A stretch of DNA of 64,000 nucleotides from Phallusia fumigata (Eukaryota > Chordata > Ascidiacea > Phlebobranchia > Ascidiidae): assembly GCA_008931825.1 (NCBI GenBank), contig QXVZ01026324.1, forward strand, positions 43,134-107,133. Reading direction: 5' to 3'. Both the position numbers and the translations under genes were made by a program. Below are positions 39,601-51,842 of this stretch, one piece after another. The stretch's first letter is position 1; each line of letters starts with the position of its first letter. The notes under the pieces are model-generated. The model did no database searches. It saw nothing but the letters and a program-made list of their open reading frames with translations, and was not told the DNA's origin.

Positions 39601-42600
39601 ATCATGCAAAAACAAAAAATCATACACACACAAACATATCTTCAAACAGGTTCCTTTAAACAACCAAGGTTGACAAGGTGCATTGCTATGTTTTTTCTTG
39701 AATGTCTTTTCTAAAACGCGTTACGGCAAGAAAACATGTAGTCTTGGACCTGAAGTTTTACCAATAGGGCCTTTTACAAAACCTTGTCCAATTGTAAAGG
39801 AACCTCTTTACCAACCTGTCGGCAATCTGTCCCCAGAAAACACATCCCAGTGTCACTCCTAGCATAAAGACAGCTTGTGCCAGTTTGTTTTTGTAAGCAT
39901 TCGAACAAACTAGGTTGAACTCGTTCACAATTGTGGTGGTGAAGAGTGAGGAACTGTTGTAAACCCAGGTGTCGCATTTTGCCGTTTCCGTACCACCGCT
40001 AGTTGGCGCCAGTGACGTGCTGTTATCGTCATCGGTTTCTGACCACCAGTAGGAGCAGTTGGTGTTGGTGGGGCTGTCAGCTATTTCTAACCTGTTTGTA
40101 AACGAGAGTAAGCTTCAAGGAGCTGGTATTGATGTTTGCACTGATAATGACAATTGCGATTGTTGAAATTTTTGCATTACAATGTATTCACTATATACAA
40201 GCTCTTTGGTAGTCATGGTTTGGTTAAGATGCAAGTTTTTTTAAGGTATTAATCATTTTGACACGGATTAACTTTCGAACCTTGAAAATCTTTGATTTAC
40301 GACCCAGCGTTTAACAGCATCCGGGCGTATATACAATTGCTGGCCTCGTACCGTAGTGCTAAGTTGCTGTTGGTTATATAATGTTAACAATTATCGGTAA
40401 ATGAACTGCGGTTAAAAGCGACATGCTTTATTCATCAAACATTTCGGCAATAACTCAAGACTTAATATACCATTGATGATCGCATGAGTTTTTGCCGAAA
40501 CCTTTGATTATTGATCAAGTATGTCTGTTTTGCCACCTATTTGGGCCAGCTTCAACATGATTATGATAAAAATGTGGTTAAATTTTCTGATAAACATTGA
40601 CTTGTTGTTGCCGCACTCACCTTGTGCACGTTCCATCACTATCGACTGGCAGGTACTTTCCAGTTTGTGATTCCGTCCATGTTCTGTTGCATTGCTGTCA
40701 AAGAAATCGACAATATTTTAGGGCTTGTCATGGCACTGAATCGTGTTGTCGAGAACCTAGTTTGGTGACTTCATTACAAAAAAACTTGTATGTGCGTCTT
40801 AATAAATTCTCAAGTTGTAGGGCGCACTCGCTTGTGTGTTTTCCTGAGTAAGAAACTTAAGCTTCATTGCTCCAACCCCATTAAAATCCGTTGTGTTGAC
40901 TCAAATTGAAGTCATTAAAAATCGAAAAAAAAATCAAATTAAAATGATTCTACGGAACTGCAATGAGGCAAGTAGCTCGACGGCGGACATTATGAGCATG
41001 ACGCATTCAGGCGTTGTTCCGCCACCGATGATAAAAATAAAATAAACAAACTACAACTACAATCAAATTTGTCGGATATTTTGTGATGTGTTCATTAAAT
41101 GACTTGGTCAATTCATGTGGTTTTCATAAGATTTTTAATATTTTATTGCGATGTTTAAATTTGAACTCATTTCCATCTAGAAATCAAGGTTTATCATTTT
41201 AATGCAGAAGGTCCCGTTCTCAGTCACGTGGCAAACATATAGGATTCTTTATCGATCTTTTGGGGATGATAGATAGGGGGTCTGCTATCGCGGCTAGTTT
41301 ACATCGTAATTTGGCGCGAAATCCGGAATTTCAATATCGACTTGACAAGCGTGTCGACGTCACGTCCAATTATCGACAACCTTATCGACCCGAACTTCGA
41401 TTTTATGTCGAAACAAAGCGAAACGCGCCACACATAATTGTGTTTATTCGCGTGCTGTGTTCTGTAAACAATCGTCGTCGCATTGGAGTCCATTGTTTTA
41501 ATTTGATTACACATTAAAGTGTTTGTTTCAGGAAAAGTTGAAAACTGGTCCAGACTATAAATTATCCACTTTTTGGAGGCGAACTTTGGTGCAAAAATGT
41601 CTAATTTTACGACAAAACATTCGAATTATGCTAAAAATCATACCATGGCAACGTAGTTCTGAGTCCGCCATAAAAATATTCCAGTTCATTACATAAAGAA
41701 AGTTACTGTGGAATCACTATTTAAAACTTAAGTAATATTTGCATCTTTCGAGTCGTCCCTTCTACGCCAATCTGTGTTTTATTCGCAGTTGTTTTGAGAT
41801 GTTTGGGAGATTTTTCTACACTTAAATCCCAGGAAAATTGTAACCGTTTTTTTTTACTTTCGCATAAACTTATCAAGGGTTTGCTAAGTTTTGAGTTTAA
41901 GCAAACATTGACAGACGCGTTCTGACAAACAGCACAAGGAGGTTACGTAAAACACCCACAGCTGTGTTTACCTTAGAAAAACATCTTTTAAGCGTTCTTG
42001 CTTACAACACGTGTCAAGATCGTTTTACAAGTTGCGGACAAACTTCAACAAAGTGGGGCGCATCAGTATATTTGCTAACCCAGTAACCGCTAGAGTGACC
42101 TCCAGGTACTTCTTTCTGTGGTTTCGTCGCAACGCCTTTGCATTTTCTTTTTACCGAGTTTAATAAATAGATTGTGATTAGTTACACACAAAGCTTGTCT
42201 GAAATAACAAGCCGATACTTCCACGATTACAAGAATTCCGCATTTTTAGGAGCTGCTGTGGCCAAAACATTTTGGGCACTTTACGTTTTGTTGGACAAAC
42301 TATCAGGCCTTCGTTGAGGCAAGCGAATACATCAGGTATCGTAACCTGCCAAATGTGCCTTATTATTGGTACGGGCATTTTAAGAAACACTCAGAGAGTT
42401 GGTGTACCATAGTTTAAGGCTGTAAGAATATCGTTCGCTGGCTCTGTGGACATCTACGCTTATAAAAGTTGCCTATTTTTTGGCTACTTGTCATAAAGTT
42501 CCAGGTTATAATGCTGAAAGTGTGTGCAAATTGGAAACCTTCATATCCAACTTAACGTCCCCGTTGGAAGGTTTATGGAGTACCGAAAAGAAGATAAAAC

Positions 42601-45600
42601 CCAGTACTTGTGCATTCTGATGCGTTTGTCGAAACACAGAGAATGTTTAACACACAAGTGCTGGTTTGTATCTTCTTATCCAGACAATTTAACACCGTGA
42701 ATTGTGTGTCTAAGTTGGTGGGGTTCATCTTGAACGTATTGACCTAATGTTCTTCCCGTGTTTGTCTGCTACTAAAAGTTGCTGATTAGATGTTCAAGTA
42801 TATGCAGAGTGACTCTTTTTGTTAGCTTTCGAGTAATTTATCTTGTCAATTGTGGCTTTTTATATTGGAGTTTATGATCCTTAGAAACCAGCTAAAGGTG
42901 TTACGCCCGCGAAATGAAACAAAGAACCTTTTGTGTTATGCTACTTGTCGCAAAAGGATTAAAACTGTTTCTTTTTTACTCCAGCCTCTTAAACACCAGT
43001 TGAGGTGTTAGGTAAATAGCTTTCAACAACAAACGTCTTTGTCGTTTGCTACTAGTCATAGGGGTTACGATCTAATTTTAGTTTTTATGACTTCGTTTAA
43101 ACATTTGCTTGGAGATGTGACCTATACACTAACTAACGAAATTTTTAGTTGCAGCATCTCATGCTGTTGCTTATTGCAAGTCCTCTAACAATTTACCTTC
43201 CAAATAAACCGGATTTTAGTTTTTGGTCAAACAAAATGTTTACAAGTTGAATTGAAGTTGACAGCTTTTTTTTCTTATGGAAGCTTGGCAAGGCTTGTGA
43301 CCTGTCCAGTGAACAATCGAACAAATTTCAATTTGAGCAAAGCTCACGAGTTATTGCGACATTTCGCCTCACCATTGCGCAATACCCGTGACAACGTTTT
43401 GGGCAAAACTTCGACGAAAATGTCACGTATGTATCCGCAACGATTTTATAAACTTTCTCTTATTATCGATCCACTGCAATTTTTAATACAGATAGTTTAT
43501 TCAAATTTAACAACAGTCTTGTCGAATTTATACGTTTTTCTGAACTTCTGTTTTATAACATCCTAAATAATCTCAAATACAACATTTCCTTCTTCTCTCT
43601 ACTTGAAGTTAAAATAGACATTTTCTTTGCAACTCACCTTCACGAGTTGATCTTCAAGCGGGAATTTACATCTGTGTTCAACACTTGCCCCGAGATAAAC
43701 CATGGCACCCATATGAGCAGCCACCAACACTGCTGGTATCATGAGCAAGCAAAGTTGAATCCACTGTTTCGAACTTAATCTTTTCATGTCTTCAAGAATT
43801 TTGTCAAATTCCACCATTGTGATGTTTTCTTGTCAGTCCGGTTTTACTTAAACTTTAAGGGAACCCTCGCGACAAGTGAGCTGCTGAAAACGATTTGATT
43901 TAATTGATTAAAGAGTGTCTTGGGACGCTTTTTTTATCTTGAACCAATATTTACTCCTCCGTCTGTCAGAGCAGTGCTCCTCAACGTTTTTGCAACCCAA
44001 TAACATTTGTAAAAAAGATTCATTTCTTTTGACTCTCAAGTTATTGCATTTTTTCGCCGTCATTGCATCTACTTCGCATTGATTTTAATGGGAGATCTTG
44101 GATGCATTGTGCGAAGTACGTCGTTTTTTTATCCGCACACGCCCGCCAATACATAGATTTTAATATCAATGTGCGCGACAAATATGTCACCACATGCGCA
44201 GGTTGTGGTCCTTGGTTTCGAGCAGACGTTATGTCATGTGTTTTACTTTTAAACCATACACCTAATAACCTTTTAAAACCACTGATCTAGCTAGTTTTAA
44301 TCTTAACAATAAAAACACCACAGCTGATTAAAGGTGGCGATTGATGCAATTGAGTGGACGAGACTTGTAACAACAACCTCTGGAAGTCGAGTGTGCTTGA
44401 ACAACCGCGCTGCAAACACAGGGACACTGCACACAAAATTATTCGCAAGTTTTCTACAATCCTGTCTCTAATTACACCCACTGCTGCACCTGTTATACAA
44501 GGAAAACAACACTTCACTAACCGGTGCTTTGTTCAATCAAAAGTACCGTCAAACGCGTATGAAAGTGTAAACTCATCTTTGTTTCAAATTGGGACAGTTT
44601 TCCGGCGATTGTCTTTTACGCACTGGTCATTGTGACACATTCGCCGGAACACTAATGACTTTGTTTGTATGACTGACATCAATAGATTGTTAGTCGTTTG
44701 TTGAAACTCTCGTTTTTGTACTTGGTTTCTGATAACATGAACTGTCTACAACCGCTTTAACAAAATATTACTGTATAACAGTTACTGACCATGTCTCGCT
44801 GAAAGAATGCCACATTTTTCACAACTTTAACTGATATGAATTCAGTATTTACAGCGATTGCAGATTTTGCGAGCGATTATATAAATCTAGGTTTATTTTT
44901 TCTGAACGTAAGCATTCATATAATCCTAGTGTGACTAAAATGACTGGATATTTTGTCATTGCAAACAAGAAAAAAATCATTTTTTTCGGCTCTCAGTAAA
45001 CATGATAAAACGAATGTTGTCGCAAAGCATTGAAAGTTACTACAAAGCAGAGCGATGCTTTATGCGGTTTACGATTTTCAAGAACTATTGTGGTGAACGA
45101 TTTGCGGGAGTTAGTTTATCTTGGGCCCGACACCAACACTGCGTTATATTCGTGGCGTACAATTCGTAACAGTGTACGTCATCTGATTGTTTCTTGGCGT
45201 GCTACCTTTGTTCAACTATTCCACTAAACCTTTCTGAATCGCCGTTTTTTTTAAATTGAGGTGAAACAAAGTTGTCATCACCAAAAAACAAGGCAGGATG
45301 CTGTAAATGAAATCTACGCCAATTCCTACTGGATGGAAAACAATTTGGTTCATTTTATCAAAACAAATACATTTCAACCAGGTCCATCTGTCGCAAAATA
45401 ATCTCTTTAACTCTTGTGCGCCTGCACGAGACCCAAGTTCAACTTTTCAAACTTTTATCGTAATACAACCATAACCACTTTCACAAAATGTTGTTTCCAA
45501 ACTTTTCAACTTTTTACAAGTTACTAATTTTTTTAATTTAAATCAATTACAAAAGCCAAAACAACCAACACAAAAAAACACTGTTTCGCCAATCTAAACT

Positions 45601-48600
45601 CCACACACTCAACATTTTTTTAAAAATAACATCGGACGCAAAAAGCTCCCATTGGCTGGCGCCTTAATGAAAGTGATTTAAATGCAATCAGCGATGGCCT
45701 TTCCCCGTGCGACTTGCTTCATGACCTCGGCGAAGAGGTGATCGATTTAATTGATGCAAACTCATTTCAGATGATTTAGCGGGCGTTTATCTTGTTGTTA
45801 AAGGCTCCCCCCTCCGTCACTTCACTTCTTATCGATCAGGTTTTAACTCACTGTGCACTGTGTAATAATACCAACACCGCCTTGTTTGGTTTACGCCTTA
45901 TAAGACACGTTTGCCTTTTTCGAACTTAGGCTTTTCTTTTATGTTGACGCTCAACTTTGCGCGAATAAGCGGGTTATCTGACTAGCTTAGTGCAGTCGAA
46001 CGTTGCAAGGCTCCTAAAAATTTTATTCGATTTTAAACATGTGTTTGGGTACACGTGTATCATGGATGTCCGACATGCGGCCCTGGATGTTGTTTCAAGT
46101 GACCGGACAGCAGATTTTTTTATACTTTTTAACAGTTTTGATCACAGACTTAATAATATTTTTCATCAGCTGTTGCTGTTATAGGTCTGCTAGTCAAAAT
46201 CTCAAAACGCTTCGAAAATTTACTACTTTTCAAATTTGGTATGAATGCATTTGCTATAAATGTTGGCAACACTGTAGCAAACAAATGACTCATTATCACC
46301 TCATAAAGTGTTAAACCCAAAAGTAAATGATCCGCAACCTTAAAAACGTTGAGAAGACATGCCGAAAATTAACTCAGACACACTCGTTTGCTCCTAGCTC
46401 GTTCAGGAGTCCGCTAAATCCCGCACCATTGTGTGCAAATCAAAGACGGTGTTGCTGCAATTGCGTTCGACCTTGATCCACCAATTGTGACCTTGACTAT
46501 TTTGCGCCTCATAACGGTTTAATACTGCGCAGCCATCTCCGCCTTGGATTGATTTAGTACATTGTGTCGCCATGATTTCTTTCACCAAGCGAAATAAACC
46601 CGACTCAAAACCTCCGTGTTCTGCTTATAATGCTTTAAAAGCTGTAAGCCCGGCAATCTCAATCTCCGCTACTTCGAATGTTATCTTGACCGAGCAAGCT
46701 TTTTCTCTGTTTGCATACACTTGTTTGGCCGGTGTCGGCTTCATTGATTTTATGCCCATCATGGTGCGAAAAAAGGGATCGCTTGTCATCAGAGATGTTC
46801 AAAGTAGAATATCAATGTAAAATTCGTATTTTCTGTTTGCAACGGTTATAAGAACCTGTATTATTTGACCCACAGCGGCGTCTAAACGTCTCCGATTTGT
46901 TTGCACTTCCTGTTTGCAAGCCAGTGCCTTGCAACATTTTCGTGGTCGCGTGCCACCTATTCCAAAGAAAGTAATTTCGATCAGATAACTTTTCTATTTT
47001 TTAAATCGAATACAACAAATGCAACGAAGTGTGCAGTTAAGTTTAATGCGCGAGAGGTGTTCGTGTACTAACACTTAAAGCGACAAATCGAGACGCAGCA
47101 GCGCCGATACAACATCGTATGTTTTACGATGTGGATTATACTGCAGCGGCTAGTTCAACATGACAATGAATAAAAAAACACAAAATGCGCAACAAGAAAC
47201 GGGGGTGTCGCCATGTGTGTAAATTTTTGCCAAATCGGCGAAAACTTTGGTAAGACCTTGACCGTGTAATCATCTGCCTATGTGGCAGAATCAGGGTGCA
47301 AAAATAGGAGTTTCCTTTCTTACTTGTGTCTTTCATCGTAACATGCTTGCCTGACATTGTTGAGAAGTTGTAAGAGAAATAACTCTTGGTCATGGGATAT
47401 CTTTGATCGAACAACATTGGTTTTGGGGGTTAGGAATATTTGTTTGTCATGTTTCTGCCAAAGCTACATCCGTCGTTGAATCTTCCTCATGTCAGCTCTA
47501 TATTTTATATTTTCTCTCTTTAGTTCTCGATTTTTTTAGTCCATTTCCGTGTTGTCTGCCGATTTGTTGTAAAGCAGAAGTTGTCGACATTTTCCAAGCC
47601 TGAAACCAAGATCAGCTGATGCCGATAAAACAAATAAAGTATTTCCATATTCAGCTTTGGTATTTGTGAGGGAAAGACAAAGTATTGCAATCGAACTAAA
47701 AAACTTTTTTTTAGCCATGCGCACAGATAAAGTTTAACATCGTAGCTTAGTTCCAACCAATTAAGTACAATTTCTCATGGACAGTTTCTTAGTAGGCAAT
47801 TTGTAAAGTAACTGCGAGCTGGATGATCTTGCTTTGGCCGTAGGTTGCCAACCCCTGTGATGAGGTCTACACAAGTTGCATGAAATGTGTAAATCCGTGT
47901 TTGTTGAGAGCTTGAGAAAGAGACTTGGAGCCGCCTGCGTCCAAACAGTAGCGGTAGTCGTTTGTGTAAAGATGATAAAGACCTTAGGTTTACTTTCCTT
48001 TCAAGGCTTTCTGCGCCTAATTAAAAAGTTGGGTGCATATTGGAACATCCAGAAGTTTTCACCTATGAATAAAAACCGACGTTCTTGTTTAAACATGTTT
48101 TAATATTTCTAGGGAGAAAAACGAGCAAACAACCAAAGGCGACAAAATGAAAGACCGACAATTTACATATAAAACATATTCAAACTATACCAAATTAAGC
48201 TCATCAAGTTGATTAAAACAACACAAAAGTTCAATATCTGTGAACACACAATATACATGAAACCACCAAAAGTGATCCATCAACTTTAGGTCAGCTTTCA
48301 AAAGCATCCTATAGTTGTCGTTTTGTTTAACTAAACCACAGTGTTGTATCCCCGCTGGGTGGCACAAAAGCGCGGGATTAATCGGGTTCATTGTTTGTTC
48401 CATTGTGACGTAGTTGTCGTACATGTTGACCGATCGACTTGGCAGAGCATGTGAATGTGGTTCGTTGTGGTGTGAAAAGAAACTCTCGAGACAAATTGCG
48501 TGGACGACACGCTGCGCAACTGCTGTGAACGATAACTTGACGAAATTGTTGAACCACTGTTGCCCCGGAAGTGTTTAATATGGGACGCAAATAACCACTG

Positions 48601-51600
48601 AGCTAGCCAACTAAAAAATAAATTTAATGGCAAATAGCGCTTTGTTGTACGAAACAACGCCTAGTCATGCATAACAAAGGGTTATTTAGAACCTTTTGTT
48701 TCATTTGTTATTTTCAATAACATGAAAAACAACATGTCAAAATTTGCAGACTCAAATTCGCGAACCACGGTTCCACGTTGTTCTAGACCAATGTATCTCA
48801 ACCCCGAGTCCGTTGACTCAAATGAATCTTTAAACGTTTTCGTCATTCTGCAACCACCTCGCGACGTGTAAAAATATTTTTCATCTCCAAACCATCACCA
48901 TGTTCCTCGTCACTTTCTTTATTACCGATTGTTACGCACAATCTCTTTTGTTACACAATACTACCTTCCAGCGGTGTTAATTACCTTATCTCCCAGCAGG
49001 GGGTCTTGACCAGAGGTACCCATAACCCTTAAGGGGTATGAAATCTGCTTCTAGGGGGTGCGATGATGCTCAATCATTAGGACCAATTATATAGAGATCA
49101 TATCAGTAACATCTAAACAAAAATGTTATTTGAACATGAGAACAATAATTACTTTGCGGAAATCTTAGGAGGGGGTGCGATAAATGGTTGGAAGTACCAA
49201 TGCCCTATGGCTGAATATATTGTGCACATTATTTTACACATTCCATGGATCCGAGAATAGCTATGATGAGGCAAAAATGTTTAGAGGCCTGTAGAAAGGT
49301 TTAGAAACTGCTATAGAGTCTAGATCGACCCGAAAGCATTCGATATCTTATTTGTGGATGTAGACCTGGTGTGCCCTCTAGCGATTATTTGTGTGTAAAT
49401 TGCCATTAAATTGAAAATGTACTTGTAGTTATTCACGAAAACACAAACGCCAGAGCGCAGTGTGTCGGACAAAGACTTAAGTTGCGCTTCAAATACAAGT
49501 TTGCATGTGCTAATTCTTTTATCATGCTAACTACATGTATGAAAAAAACTACATGTATGGAAGCGTTTAGCCTAAAAACTAGGACACCATCAGTACCAGT
49601 GCATAAAAAATGCAAATCAGGTGAATGGAATAAAGAACAAATAAAAATCAATGGTCATCTTCTGCATGGGAACTACTTCAGAAAAAAATGCCTTTTTTCA
49701 GGACGGGCATGAATTGACGTCAACGTTTTACCTTTTTAAAAGTTTTTTGTTTGTTACCAAAAAACGCTTTAACCCGCAGGCCATCCGACCATAATTTGTT
49801 GTATTTTTTTTATTCCCCGACAACACAAACAAAAAACAGACATCTTATTTATTGACGTCATATTTGCAGACATCGTCCCAATCCTGACCACTACAGTAAT
49901 CGAGTGCCGACGCGCCAATCTGATGAGATCAAGCTTTAGTTACGCTGCCATGTTGATGCGACCGGAATACCGAAACAAAATTGATCCAAAATACAAGAAG
50001 AAAATTGAAGACATCGTAAGGTGAGCGATGCTGTTCGAATAATTCTATTTGAATAAGGAGAAAACGACAATTTTTGGCGATGACACCATTTTTACATAAC
50101 AAATGAAATGTATACAATTTAGAAAATTGGCGGTACTTGACGGTCGCAACAATTTTTGGGTGTAGAAAATGGAATCTTTGCAATTTGGGTTTTTCATAGT
50201 TTTTGTTTTCCCTTTTACGTTGTGTTTTTTTTCTTTGGTATGTGCAGGTTTACGTTCCACTGAAGTTTGGTAATTTAATCCCTGTAGTTCGGCTGAGATC
50301 AGCACAAACACGCTGGGTGCTTTTGTTCATCAGTTAACCAACATTGGGAAATCTTTCCCAAAGAAAGATCAGTAAGATCTAAGCGGGCTATTCTAGTTCA
50401 CTGTTCATGATGTTGTAAAAACTTGCGAATTTAGGGGATTTTAATCAGATTATCTTCTTCTTACCTTTAGATTGCTAACGAAAGTGTTACAGTTCATAAT
50501 GAAAACAAAGCTACAATTTCTTTTTAGGTAGAGACAATTTGGCCCGTGGGCAGTTGGGTTGCTGACCCCTGTACCACATGGTTCGGTGATTGCGCTGAAA
50601 ACATAGTTCAGTATTTCCAACAAATTTGAAAAACCACTGTTTGACATCTAAGTGATTTTCGAACCCACAACCTTACGATTGCGGGACGTAGATGTAACGC
50701 CCCGATCATACCTTACAGAAAAACTGCAGGCAACCAAGAAGAAGAGGATGAGAGGACGACACCGTGTCCGTATTGTGGATCAGAGCTAGCGGAGACCGAC
50801 CTCATCTGTCCCGGATGTAGAAACACGCTTCCATATTGTGTAGCGACGGTAAGTGCAAGCAGATTTTACCAAAAAAACATAAAAAAATGGCTGCGACTGT
50901 CCAGGCCTCGGTGTATACTGGATTTAGACTTATTGATGCACCAAAGCCATATAAAGCCCAAAGCCCTCTTTGAATGTAGTAACATTCATACCGACAACAC
51001 AAAGTACGGTTCTTGACTTAAAAAACATTAATTTATACAGGCAACTTGTATAGGGGCTGTGGGCCGGATGATTTTACTTGGCCGACCCAAGGGTGCCGAC
51101 TCTATGCTGTAGCTTATTTAAGCTTGTAACTCAATCCGACACTGAATTTGTGGAATATTGACAAAAGTATAATTGCTTTTTTCGCTGCAGCAGCTTTAGT
51201 GTTTTAGAGCAGATCTCAGAATCAAATATGCGCCTGATATAAATTCGTAATTGTCAGTCAATGTGTGCAACTGTCACGGATTTTACTTTTGGTAAGCAAC
51301 GTAATTAGATTTGTTCAGCTGGATTTGTCTCAGAATGACGACGGTCGTGGGTTCGAATCTCATGACATTCTACATTTCATCTAGAAGATACGAATCAGAA
51401 CTGTTGTGTAAAATAATTTGAAAATCTTGCCTGCGATGGGATTTGAACCCTGGACCGCAGTCATTCTGAGACAAACTGAGTTTACGAACCTTTTGGCGTT
51501 GGTGACCAAAAGCAAAGTCAGTGACAACGCCGCCTGCCGCACAAGAACTGACTTGCATCTTCCTATTGACAATTAAAAGCCATGAATTGTGTACCCAGCC

Positions 51601-51842
51601 AGAATGTTTCCAGCAACTACTTGTTCTTGATTGCATTGACAATTTTTTTCTTTAAGGGTCGTCACGTGACTCGTGACAATCTCACCAGCTGTCCGCGTTG
51701 TCAGTTTCCCGCCATTTCCAGCGAACTGCAGCGATACTTGGACGTGGAGGCCAACTGCCCGATGTGTGCCGAGCGGGTGACGTCAGATGAACTGATTCGA
51801 ATCAGAAACCCGGAAAAAATTTTCGGTGACATCGGAGCTTAA
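22133..51842 (+). CDS. WDR19: WDR19 / IFT144, ciliary IFT-A subunit, gapped
   Basis: Core subunit of intraflagellar transport complex A, needed for retrograde transport in cilia. Exons: 22133-22138, 23125-23285, 23648-23826, 24214-24359, 24803-24919, 25401-25595, 25774-25936, 26247-26364, 26862-27031, 27575-27681, 28078-28200, [gap], 28751-28917, 29694-29893, 30505-30726, 31186-31360, 31900-32040, 32581-32783, 33127-33232, 33827-33955, 34496-34519 (cut by N), [gap], 49870-50020, 50719-50848, 51657-51842. Phases agree within each run. N-terminal WD repeats ([18 protein letters not shown]), then TPR-like helices ([18 protein letters not shown]), and a C-terminal zinc-binding part with CPYC, CPGC, CPRC and CPMC pairs. 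About 100 residues are missing near the N at 28463 and about 140 near the N at 34520, judged from the human protein. Exon 1 codes only Met-Lys. Confidence 0.95.
22150..22926. mobile_element. 777-bp hAT-like element in WDR19 intron 1
   Basis: Terminal inverted repeats (CCAGATTGGAAAG at left; CTTTCCAATCTGG at right) extend inward to share TGCGCGGAGGATTTA and its complement. An 8-bp direct repeat, AGAATTGC, flanks it at 22142-22149 and 22927-22934, the target-site size of hAT elements. It begins 11 bases after the exon 1 donor GT. Inside, the word AATCCGCGC or its CTCCGCGC variant recurs about eight times near both ends. No transposase is visible, so it is non-autonomous. Confidence 0.85.
22478..22680. 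mobile_element. Nested hAT-like MITE inside the 777-bp element
   Basis: The left end CAGTGTTCCCAAC and right end GTTGCGGAGCACTG form an imperfect inverted repeat. The unit lies inside the larger element at 22150-22926, indicating a later insertion. Target duplication not confirmed. Confidence 0.5.
23848..23975. repeat. Palindromic repeat, AGCCAGTACTTGTGTG family
   Basis: GGAAGATTCAAGCCAGTACT is followed about 65 bases later by GCATGGCTTGTATCTTCCTA, then a tail with CCGTGAATTGTGTACCTA. Related copies: 42585-42715, 51555-51600 (partial) and 55868-55925 (partial). Intronic, non-coding. Confidence 0.6.
28360..28462. mobile_element. MITE end truncated at N
   Basis: The sequence beginning GGCCGGTTTACACGACACGC, rich in GCGCG words, resembles the terminus of a short inverted-repeat element. 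It stops at the contig join at 28463, so the other end is not seen. It sits where WDR19 exons should be. Confidence 0.45.
29038..29110 (+). repeat. Dispersed repeat, TGATGATGACAACAGCGATT family
   Basis: A conserved core of GATGATGACAACAGCGATTG then TTGAAACGTTTGCAATA and ATGTATTC. Further copies at 4590-4660, 34366-34430, 37617-37690 and 40138-40215. All on the plus strand, in introns or flanks. Purpose unknown; probably the end of a transposable element. Confidence 0.65.
32232..32403. mobile_element. hAT-like MITE, 172 bp
   Basis: The left end CAGTGGTTCCCAACC and right end GGTTGAGAAACACTG are inverted repeats of the same family as the element at 10968-11387. It lies in a WDR19 intron. No matching 8-bp flanks were found. 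Confidence 0.6.
33405..33680 (+). mobile_element. tRNA-derived SINE with a 30-base G run
   Basis: The head has A box-like GCCGAGTGGTTAGAGCG and B box-like GGGTTCTAATCC about 35 bases apart. The body reads through TTGCTCCAACCC and TGATCCAACGGAACTGCAAT. Then comes an uninterrupted run of about 30 G (33600-33629), and the tail contains GCATTCAGGCGTTGTTCCGC. The body and tail recur at 40805-41045 without the G run, and tails recur at 53860-53915 and 54075-54135. It lies in a WDR19 intron. Confidence 0.75.
34898..43817 (-). CDS. SLC22-family organic ion transporter, complete
   Basis: Major facilitator transporter, presumably plasma-membrane, moving organic cations or similar solutes; substrate unknown. 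Exons: 43638-43817, 40621-40694, 39816-40091, 39198-39352, 38428-38596, 37884-38018, 37219-37329, 36636-36850, 36158-36266, 35736-35866, 34898-35100. Phases agree at all joins, giving about 585 aa (family usually 540-600). SLC22 marks: first membrane segment then a large extracellular loop with paired Cys; [22 protein letters not shown] (usual form DRYGR); [72 protein letters not shown] near the end. The whole gene lies inside the WDR19 span on the opposite strand. Which SLC22 subgroup it belongs to is not resolved here. Confidence 0.92.
35160..35615. repeat. ~136-bp tandem repeat (minisatellite)
   Basis: Three adjacent copies and the start of a fourth. The marker TTTTGCTTGTCAAATAACAA starts at about 35327 and 35463, and a variant at about 35600, a 136-137 base period. 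Each unit also contains TTTGTGTC(T/G)GAAGCAC and TTACTATTGGA. A more diverged first copy begins near 35160. It lies in the last intron of the SLC22 gene. Confidence 0.8.
40805..41045 (+). mobile_element. SINE copy, body and tail
   Basis: This shares TTGCTCCAACCC, ACGGAACTGCAATGAGG and GCATTCAGGCGTTGTTCCGC with the SINE at 33405-33680, but has ordinary sequence where that copy has its G run. The tRNA-like head is degraded. Intronic in SLC22. Confidence 0.65.
43818..49869. other. 6-kb region with no gene recognised
   Basis: This lies between the SLC22 start (minus strand) and the resumption of WDR19 exons at 49870. Only short frames without family resemblance or splice support are present. It includes a copy of the 170-bp dispersed repeat (46430-46610). 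The missing WDR19 TPR exons were looked for here and not found. It should contain the SLC22 promoter. Confidence 0.5.
51325..51480. repeat. Inverted pair of tRNA-like B-box sequences
   Basis: TTTGTCTCAGAATGAC is followed by GTGGGTTCGAATCTCATG, and about 90 bases on the reverse complement occurs (GTCATTCTGAGACAAAC preceded by GGGATTTGAACCC). Each arm carries a B-box-like word. It resembles two SINE fragments in opposite orientation, in the last WDR19 intron. Confidence 0.55.

Noticed and set aside
41260-41517. 85-codon plus-strand frame in an SLC22 intron
   Set aside because: Composition is unlike the coding exons here and no homologous family is recognised; likely chance.
46572-46820. 82-codon plus-strand frame, considered as a missing WDR19 exon
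   Set aside because: It does not resemble the TPR region of WDR19, and it begins inside the 170-bp dispersed repeat.
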